A DNA stretch of 64,000 nucleotides from Ceriagrion tenellum. Its lineage: Eukaryota; Arthropoda; Insecta; Odonata; Coenagrionidae. A program made the position numbers and the translations under genes. The stretch lies in NCBI GenBank assembly GCA_963169105.1, contig OY720639.1:95864559-95928558 (forward strand). Reading direction: 5' to 3'. Positions 57,000 to 64,000 of the stretch are shown here, piece by piece. The first letter of the stretch is position 1; each line of letters starts with the position of its first letter. The notes under the pieces are model-generated. The model was not told the DNA's origin. It did not search any database and saw nothing but the letters and a program-made list of their open reading frames with translations.

Positions 57000-57965
57000 T
57001 TATCCTTGGGGTTTATTGGAATACTATTTGTTGCAGCATTCACACTGTAATGAGGGCGTGAGGCGTACATGTGCTGGACTAATTTAAAATTGTGACCTGA
57101 ACCATTTACCCTCAGTGTTCGAATAAAATTACCTTGATACCTTCCTCCCATGGTGAGACAACGATACCTTCATCACTAAGTTTTCTTTTGCATGTCCTCC
57201 GTGGTTGTGAAGGAAGGCTGTAAAAACTGCCATCTAGACGATTGGGTTGTAGGAAACCCACTGTACCTACTCTGGTGGATATTATGTTGGAATTCGTAAA
57301 CTTACACCGATACTTGCTTGTGTTAGTTGAGGATTCTCTATGGATATTTCATTTGAGCGAGAAATACACAAAATGACGTGAATTTAGCATTTCCAGAGTC
57401 AACCGCAGCATTTTTTGCCAACGGTTTGATTGTCTGATATGAATAGGTAAGTAGTCGCGCATAGTGTGCATGTGTAGTGATCAACGTTATTAATGCACTT
57501 GGCTTGCTTCCACAATTTTTAAATAGATTGAATCACTCCAGAGGAGCGTCTTTTATAATCAGCGACGACACCTTGGCAACGACTGCCCTAAATTAGGTTC
57601 ACATTTATTAGCTATGGAAAAGTTGGGAAATCTCAAGGACACTCATGAAAGTTCTTCCAATGACTGGGAATTCCATTAGATGGACCTAGCCATCCATCAA
57701 AGCTAGAATGGCATGCCACCACGGTTGTCAATATTTGCTTCGGCAATGCCCCTTAATCATTAAGGTCATATTTGTGAGGGATTTCGTAGCAAAGTCAATA
57801 GAAATTTCTAGCTCAACTGTGAATGCATGAAAAAACTTCAGGTGTTTTGGGAGTTGAGGATATCAAGGGCAGCATGGAAGTACAGTGGAATTTGGAACTA
57901 TTTAAGACCCATAGACTGTTTCCAGGTTTCGCTTAGCAGTGGGATTTTCTGGGATTAACCAATTG
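57000..57965. other. unassigned sequence
   Basis: No gene or repeat is recognised across this interval. Confidence 0.3.
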
Positions 57966-57969
57966 ACTT

Positions 57970-58428
57970 CCATGCCCTGGATATTTATTTATTTATTGTG
58001 TTTAATGTTCGCCCAACATATACATAATTATAGGTTGAACAATCCAAAAGTATAAGTACAAAAATTAAAAATAAACTGGTCACAGCCACAAAATAATAAT
58101 AATCAAGAATACAAACACTGAAAATACTAACTAAATAGGTCACAGTCGCAAAAAAAACACATAAATCAACCTAAATCACTTCACACAGATCACTTTAAAC
58201 AGATTCTTAGCTTCTTTTAAAAAGTAGTCTTTCCTTGTGTATAAGTCCAGGTCGTTGCAATGCTTGTTATATATTACACAAATCCTTTGTATTGGCGAAT
58301 TTGCACAATAATTGTTATTCGCCCTTGGTATGTAAATGGTTCTTTTTAGCCTACTATTAACATTAGGAACTATGATTCTATGATGATATGTGCATTTCTC
58401 TCGAATGTGAATGGAGTATTACCAGGGA
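57970..58428 (-). mobile_element. 5'-truncated LINE of a second family, (AATA)n tail
   Basis: On the minus strand 58403-58176 reads REKCTYHHRIIVPNVNSRLK, RTIYIPRANNNYCANSPIQR, ICVIYNKHCNDLDLYTRKDY and FLKEAKNLFKVICVK, then a stop, without any break. The IPRxxxNxYCxxSPxxR...YN...L pattern is typical of the C-terminal end of another LINE clade (Jockey/L2-like). The AT-rich 3' UTR ends in ATAAATAAATAAAT at 57972-57990. This family differs from the GTAGAT-tailed LINEs both in protein and in tail. Confidence 0.82.
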
Positions 58429-58439
58429 AATATTTGCGG

Positions 58440-58660
58440 ATGAAGACTCGTGGTCATAAAGGGGAGAAAATGAATCTTTAAGAGGAAACGAGGAGGAAAA
58501 GTTTGGGGATGGAGGGAGTAATTAGAGGAGATGGGAGGCTGAAGGTCGTGATAGAGGGCAGGATGTTGAAAATTGGGAAGGGTGAGTTGGAGACTAGGCG
58601 TTATGAATAAGTTAAAGAGTGGTAGGGTGTATATGTAAAGTTAAAAGACGGAGGGGATAA
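58440..58660 (+). mobile_element. LINE remnant, C-terminal end of RTE/L1-like ORF2
   Basis: Plus-strand codons near 58510-58620 read VIRGDGRLKVVIEGRMLKIG, then KGELETRRYE and a stop. They are collinear with the fragment at 4.3 kb (VIRG..LKFVIEGRILGK) and with the antisense copy at 22.8 kb. The purine-rich composition supports the coding direction. It lies directly next to the oppositely oriented LINE at 57.97-58.43 kb. Only the last part of ORF2 is retained, and several stops follow. Confidence 0.6.
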
Positions 58661-58664
58661 GGGT

Positions 58665-58800
58665 GGCGTTGTAGCTTGAGTACTGGCTTCTCATTAAAGG
58701 AAACCTGGCTTGAATCTCAGCGGTCGCGAAAAATTTTCTGTGAAATTCTACTTCCCTACGTGAATACCTCGTGCAAAGCATGTCAAGACAAGTATTTTGC
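58665..58800 (+). repeat. tRNA-like SINE head and body
   Basis: GGTGGCGTTGTAGCTTGAGT gives a box A and ACCTGGCTTGAATCTCAGC a box B (GGCTTGAATCTC), about 35 bp apart. The body AATTTTCTGTGAAATTCTAC, CCTACGTGAATACC and TGTCAAGACAAGTATTTTGC follows. It adjoins the LINE end at 58.66 kb. Confidence 0.5.
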
Positions 58801-58809
58801 ATGTCATAT

Positions 58810-60870
58810 TAGGCGATAAACTCTCTTTCTTTACTCAAGAGTAGTTTAATCCCGTCCCTGGGTTTCTCTCAACCCTTACTCACCTGGAATCGCACCACCT
58901 TGACGAAACCACTCAAGTATCACTGGTGCAAATTATGTTCTCTGTCGCTTTCCCCATCAACTTCCACTAACGCCGAAGAGGGAAATTGTTTGAAGAATTT
59001 GGTGATTGTTGGTGCTCTAGAAGACAGTGTGCGATTTATTCAATGTCCTACCATATCTATCATGATCGGTTGAACACCTTTATATGTAAATTGCCATGGT
59101 ATTTGGTGTGCTCTAGCCTCTATTATTAAACCAACTTGCGGTTTGTCGCTTACTTTGGGAGGAGACTAATTACTATAGCCATTTTTGCCATTAGAATACC
59201 AGGGTAAAGTAGTTGGGTAAAGATTTTGTTGGTAATCGTGGGAGGCTGTGGAGAAAACAAGCACCGGCATCAGCTTAATCCTAACCCAAGGCGCGTAGGG
59301 GTCAACTGTTAACCGTCTCATCCGACGGACGGAGTGTTGAACTTGTACTGTTTTGGCATGGCACCCAAGGAAGCGTCGGAATTTCATTGATTACTTTCAC
59401 TGTCTGAAGAAAAGAATATAGTCACCTTAGCCCTCAAAAAGGGAATCCAGTGGTGTACTCACTATACCAACTCAGTATCTACCAAACTTAGGCATTTGTC
59501 CCTATTGGGAATCAATGAAGATCTTTTATGTTGTTCTTGAGGGGACAAGACGAGGTACCCTCTGTCGGACGACCTTGGTTATCTTCTTTGATTGGCCTTT
59601 CTGAATTCCTTGCGAGGCTATGTCGGATGAATTGGCGACTACTGCTAGCGAGCATTGTATCGCCGTTGTACGCACACGAAGCCACCGGCAGTGAAGAAGT
59701 CGATGAAACGAGCGTGTGCAGTAATTGCCTTTCGGATGAAATGGATGGCAATAGGTTATATAAGCAATAATTGACGATATTAGTAAAACTATGCTTTGTT
59801 TATTTGACTAGAGGTAATTCATCTTTATAATTTTTATTATCTTGCTTTGTGACGGGAAACATAATCGTTGATCTCGTATCCATGCATAATTGATCAAAAT
59901 AATTATTACAATAGCACACGTGAAAAATAATTTGATTTTATTTCTCGATATTTAGATGGATCAATATTCAACTCTTTCACCTTCAAATATTTCTCTCTCC
60001 ACGATTTTATTTCTCTATTCACCAGCTAATGAAAATGGAAATTCGCCCGTCTTTGCTGCCAGATCGCTCGAGGAATTAAAAGTGCTCTGATCCTTATCTG
60101 AGCAAGGCAAATGTAAGCGATTCTATCGGATGCCACCAAGTGGTATGCGATTTGGTTGTCCTCGCGGGGGAAATCACTGCCTATCGCTTCCCACGAGTTG
60201 GTATGGTTGTTACGATTTTTGTCTGCGTGCAGATTTGCGCGAAACTTTACGCGCGTGTACTGAATTGTTACAGCTTATATAAAAGTGAGTAAAATTACAT
60301 GTTGCCGACTCCGTTTCTTGGCAATTATAAGTATTTTAACACGTAGTCTAATGGCACGTGGCATATATTTCGAAATTATTCGATTCTATGTACACAGATT
60401 TTCTCCTAAACACGAATATAATGTAATAATAAGTTTCATATTATTAAAATGGTGGCTCACAAATAGCAGAGTACGCATGCCGAGCATAAAAACAACGTAT
60501 TTACGTATAATTTTCGCGTAAATTTTTAATTCTGCGCCTTTAACCCAAGTCATAACAATGCTTTAATTAAAGCGAGATTTAAAAAAATTATGTTGCTCTT
60601 GCATAATTCATATCACTACATGCATGGTGATTTCTGGCGAATAAACATATGTACATAATGAAGTGTGGCCCAAGAATGTTTTTTCGATGCAATATTTTTT
60701 TATTCCTTCCTTAAAAAACAAGTACATTCCAATTACAAAAAAAATTTGTGAAGCTTTAGGTTACCCCAAAGTTTATAAACCTATGTGGGGATAACCAAGA
60801 ATTTCGTGCAGAGAACGTAACAAAATATTTCAGTTTTAAATGGTACGATACACAATTTACATAAATTTTA
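58810..60870. other. unassigned sequence
   Basis: The 59512-59770 interval is open on both strands (79-80 codons). The plus-strand frame from the ATG at 59528 ends in an acidic, cysteine-containing tail (TSVCSNCLSDEMDG), with no domain I recognise. The rest, especially 59.8-60.9 kb, is AT-rich with no supportable feature. Confidence 0.3.
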
Positions 60871-60882
60871 ATAATTTACTTT

Positions 60883-61060
60883 CTAACAAACAATTTCATT
60901 GGCATTGGCAAGTAGTATTTCAATATCATCATGTTCAAGTAGCCATTTTTTAACTTGCTTTAATAAGAATTAACTTTGTTTTCATTTTAACCTCCATTGG
61001 AAGTAGATTTAAGATTTTCGGGGCAAAATAAATAAAACTTTTCTGAAGCTAATTCAGATG
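60883..61060 (-). mobile_element. probable LINE remnant, C-terminal end of a third family
   Basis: The minus strand reads PKILNLLPMEVK, then after a frame change LKQVKKWLLEHDDIEILLAN and ANEIVC and a stop at 60883. The LP...(I/V)K...FKKxLKxWLL pattern is common at the extreme C-terminus of several LINE ORF2 proteins. Nothing further upstream is readable, so the family assignment is tentative. Confidence 0.45.
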
Positions 61061-61139
61061 TGGCCTAGGTGGTAGAACATCGAATTGAAAGCTTTATTCC
61101 GTGCTTAAATATGCTTGAATGTATTTAAGTGCACTTGAA

Positions 61140-61700
61140 AAGGTGCTGAAATGAGCAGCCAGTGACTCACGATTATCGCTCCAGCCACCATATTGCCCCA
61201 GAACAGTCTCCGTGCGTACCGGGCTACAGCGTTTCCTCTCGGGAGTGGGATGAATGGACGGAGCCGATTGGCCCCCTTTTCGTGGATCGTCGCCCGACCC
61301 GTGCCATATTCAACAGGGAGGATCTGCCGGCCGTGTCCCGGCCCGTTCGTGTGCGCCCATCGTGCACGCTCCCTTCGCACCGACATCCGCAGTACGCGCG
61401 CCGCTATGTCTGACCCCGGGATTTTCCGTCCGACTTATCGATTTTCTTCCTTGTGTCCCGGAGATTATTTTTTCTTTCGGAATATTCCCGAGATTAGAAA
61501 GGTTTTTAATTTCCAAAATTGCTCCAGATGTCGTTTTGTGAGCCCTCTCAAGCGATTGCAGGTTGTCGCGCCCTTCTGGGATAACTTTAGCCCAAAGCCG
61601 CGCGAATTAGCCCTGAGTTTTTTTCCGTTGGAGGAGGTGAATGAAGTTGTCCGAGGAGTTCCGATAAATCGAAACATGGTGTCGTTTCCATGACCCTGTA
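61140..61700 (+). other. GC-rich island holding the window's longest open frame
   Basis: Frames at 61162-61413 (83 codons), 61193-61693 (166 codons, the longest here) and 61254-61541 overlap, and the minus strand is also open at 61105-61386. The 166-codon product is arginine, phenylalanine and proline-rich (it contains CRFVSPLKRLQVVAPFWDN). The 83-codon frame is acidic/basic balanced (SREWDEWTEPIGPLFVDRRP). No domain is recognisable in either. The first start has no strong context and no splice donor is clear. This may be a first exon or a decayed gene; I cannot choose between frames. Confidence 0.3.
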
Positions 61701-62640
61701 TTGAATCAATGAAAGCCTCGCTTTGACAGGTGAATTTTCTCAGGGATTTTGTTCCCTAGTTGTGATACATGCCTGAGGCATGTTTTTATGGACTTCATCC
61801 AATGTATGTTGTACTCAGCCGGGAGATTGTTATTTTAAGCGAAAGGAGCTTATAATGAATTCGTTGTGGCTGCGTGCTAACGAAGATTGTGTTACCAATC
61901 CTTGTTAAAGTGCTAGAAGACTCAACATTTTTGGTTCCTTAAATATTCGTACTTAAAACTATTTCCCTCTGTCATTGGCTTTCTTAATCCATCAAGTTGA
62001 GCTAATGAAGTAACTATTAAGCTTACTTATGGTCCGCAAAGTTTGAAATATTTTTGCAGTTGCGCACTTATTTGCCTTATGTTCTTGGGGAATAATTCCT
62101 GATAGCAGTTATTTTTTTCAACACAAAAACAATTTGCCGTATCATTTTAGAGGTCAAGGCCAATGATAATACATTTTTCGTTGCTCTATCAGTGAAATAT
62201 CTTATGTCAGCAATGCCTTTTGTGGTTTGCCTCTCCGAGCATGTGCTCAGGAACTTCGTATACTTATGCGCAGAACAGGCATTGAGGAATATTTGTCATG
62301 GGGTAGAATCGTCGTTTTTCACTTCAATATTCACTTTTTAATGTGTATACATGAGCTCACTTTGTAGCAAGAGATGGTATCCTAATTGGTAGCCGGTCCT
62401 GATCCAGCTGCAAGATTCAAGGTTGTCAGATTGTATAAGTTCGTCTGTTGACTAATGGTTGTGGTTAGGATTATACCCCGTATTCTCTATTCCTTTCAAG
62501 AACCATTATTGTTCGTTGTCAGTATCGCTGCTCCTGAGTTTTTAAAATTACGAATTTTATGATTTGTTAAAGGATGGAATCCCAGAACCCAATCATGATG
62601 AAATAACATGCCGCAAAAGCCCATCATGAGGAGACCCAAA
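61701..62640. other. unassigned, with a possible tRNA-like fragment
   Basis: At about 62385-62440, CCTAATTGGTAGCCGG followed by GCAAGATTCAAGGTTGTC resembles a decayed box A and box B pair. It is too weak to call a SINE. Otherwise no feature was found. Confidence 0.25.
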
Positions 62641-62649
62641 CTTGAGGGA

Positions 62650-62769
62650 AAGTCATAAATTTATTTTTTTAAGTCATAAATTTATTTTTTAAAGTCATAA
62701 ATTTATTTTTTAAAGTCATAAATTTATTTTTTAAAGTCATAAATTTATTTTTTAAAGTCATAAAGTCAC
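62650..62769 (+). repeat. 21 bp tandem repeat
   Basis: About 5.5 copies of AAAGTCATAAATTTATTTTTT in direct array, with AGTCAT recurring at 62651, 62672, 62693, 62714, 62735 and 62756. Units are almost identical, differing mainly by one T/A at the first junction, so the array is young or homogenised. Confidence 0.93.
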
Positions 62770-64000
62770 GAGTTTTAAGAAAATATTACGATTTATTGTT
62801 TGGGAACATGCCGTTTACCTATGGGTTTGAACTTGGCTAATTTCCTTTGTATGCTGATGATTAGCTCTCGGTGGAGCATGAATAATGAAGATGCCTCTCT
62901 CTAAGTGAGAAAAGTAGATGTAAGAAATTCTCAGTACAGTCGTGGTATTCTGAGCATTATTTTACTAGGCAATTTATGGCGGAAAGTTGTCACCTTGGAA
63001 TTTCTCATGACCTCCTAATCTGGATATTTTCGCCGTGACTTACGGATAATGGTTATGGCCTGAGAGAAAATGACCTATATTTATTCACTGTAGATCACCC
63101 TGAGGAGAGAGATCGACTTCGACTGTGGTTTGTTGTTGCGGATCACATGCAGATGTCGAGGTGGTCAAGGTCTCAGATGTGCGCTCCAAGTGTCTTGGTT
63201 ATCACATGATTACGCTATCTTAGCGCCGCTTAGTAAGCTGCTGCCGTTGCTTTAGATGGTGTTGAGAGATCGGACTACGAAATTTTCCCCATCCACCTTT
63301 GGAGATGGACGTGCGTCGGGAAATGCAATCGCTTATCTCTCTCGAAGATAATAGTGCAAGTTTTTTCCGCCGCAACTGTTTACTGAAGCGGCAGAGAGAG
63401 GAATTTCCTTCCTTGCTGATCGGAATCAACAATTCGGATGGCGCGTTTCCGATCTGATGGTGATACAATGAAAAAAGGAATCAGCTGATTACAAATCTTA
63501 AAGGAATGTCTGATTTGATTTTAAATTGCGCATAGTTCGGAAGTCGTCGAGAATTAGGAGGAAGCAATGTTGCTGGAAGTATCGGGCGAATTTGCGAATG
63601 ATGTACTTATTGAATTTGTTTTCGTATAGCATGATTCGCTTCTTACTTAATTCGTTTTCTCACTTACCTGTTGTGCTCCTTTGTTGAGGTTTTATTTCAG
63701 TATAGATTGATTCTGGGTATTAAACAGTTTTTTTTTCAAATAAAGGATCCATGGAAGACATTTCTAGTTTAATGGGCTTGTACTCATTGCGCTGCGGGAC
63801 TGACCTTGAATATTTATGTCAATCAGCAAGGAAACACTTTACTACACTCCTCCGTAACATGCCGCTGTGATTTTTGATTGATAACTATTATGCTTTTATC
63901 TCTTGCAACATGTGTCCAACCCCCGAGGAGGAGGATGCTTTTCAGAGGAAACCTGTTCCCTACTTGAGTGTCTTGTGGAGGGCACTTCAAGTACAGTACT
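62770..64000. other. unassigned sequence to the window edge
   Basis: No element or gene could be supported. The 82-codon minus-strand frame at 63220-63468 has no recognisable motif. Confidence 0.3.

Noticed and set aside
1..64000. CRISPR arrays, operons, ribosome binding sites, bacterial mobile elements
   Set aside because: No regularly spaced repeats with unique spacers, no gene strings; all signs point to animal nuclear DNA.

Overview
This 64 kb window looks like non-coding nuclear DNA from an animal, most likely an arthropod (insect-like). It is AT-rich with long stretches lacking open frames. The longest open frame has only 166 codons, no host protein can be recognised, and there are no bacterial gene features. 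Nearly everything that can be identified is transposon-derived. The species is not determinable by eye; the arthropod call rests on the mix of CR1/Jockey-like LINEs, mariner and pogo-like elements, palindromic Penelope-like repeats and tRNA-headed SINE-like fragments.

Layout. 0-2.8 kb: unassigned sequence, a small foldback repeat (1.4-1.6 kb) and a GC-rich island. 2.8-7.2 kb: three 5'-truncated LINE ends (2.8, 4.3 and 6.26 kb), a 486 bp terminal-inverted-repeat element (3.7 kb) and a pogo/Tigger-like MITE (6.83 kb). 8.66-8.90 kb: a nearly perfect 113+113 bp palindrome. 11-19.5 kb: LINE ends (11.5 and 17.1 kb), copy 1 of a roughly 550 bp MITE family ('MITE X', 16.17 kb) and two foldbacks (18.5 and 19.1 kb). 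21-23.6 kb: antisense reverse-transcriptase (RT) fragments of an RTE/L1-like LINE. 25.6-26.9 kb: one LINE nested in another with a visible target-site duplication, then a CCAATA-rich inverted element. 27.0-28.1 kb: the best host-gene signal, a GC-rich promoter-like region with two perfect CRE palindromes, a TATA box and a possible first exon ending at a strong splice donor. 31.4 kb: palindromic element with hammerhead-ribozyme-like cores. 34.1-35.35 kb: a second LINE-in-LINE nest. 38.2-38.7 kb: a tandem duplicate. 46.3-49.1 kb: two antisense LINE remnants. 50-54 kb: MITE X copies 2 and 3, a hammerhead-like palindrome and a LINE end. 55 kb: a hammerhead-like motif and a dead mariner transposase end. 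56.6-62.8 kb: SINE-like heads, three more LINE ends, a GC-rich open-frame cluster and a 21 bp tandem repeat.

The recognised parts do not work together as a pathway. The RT and transposase remnants all carry stops, frameshifts or mutated catalytic motifs. What the window records is a sequence of insertions, some of which can be ordered (younger LINEs inside older ones; a MITE X fragment between palindrome arms). The most interesting signals are the palindromic loci with hammerhead-like cores, the LINE 3'-tail family ending in GTAGAT repeats, and the MITE X family.
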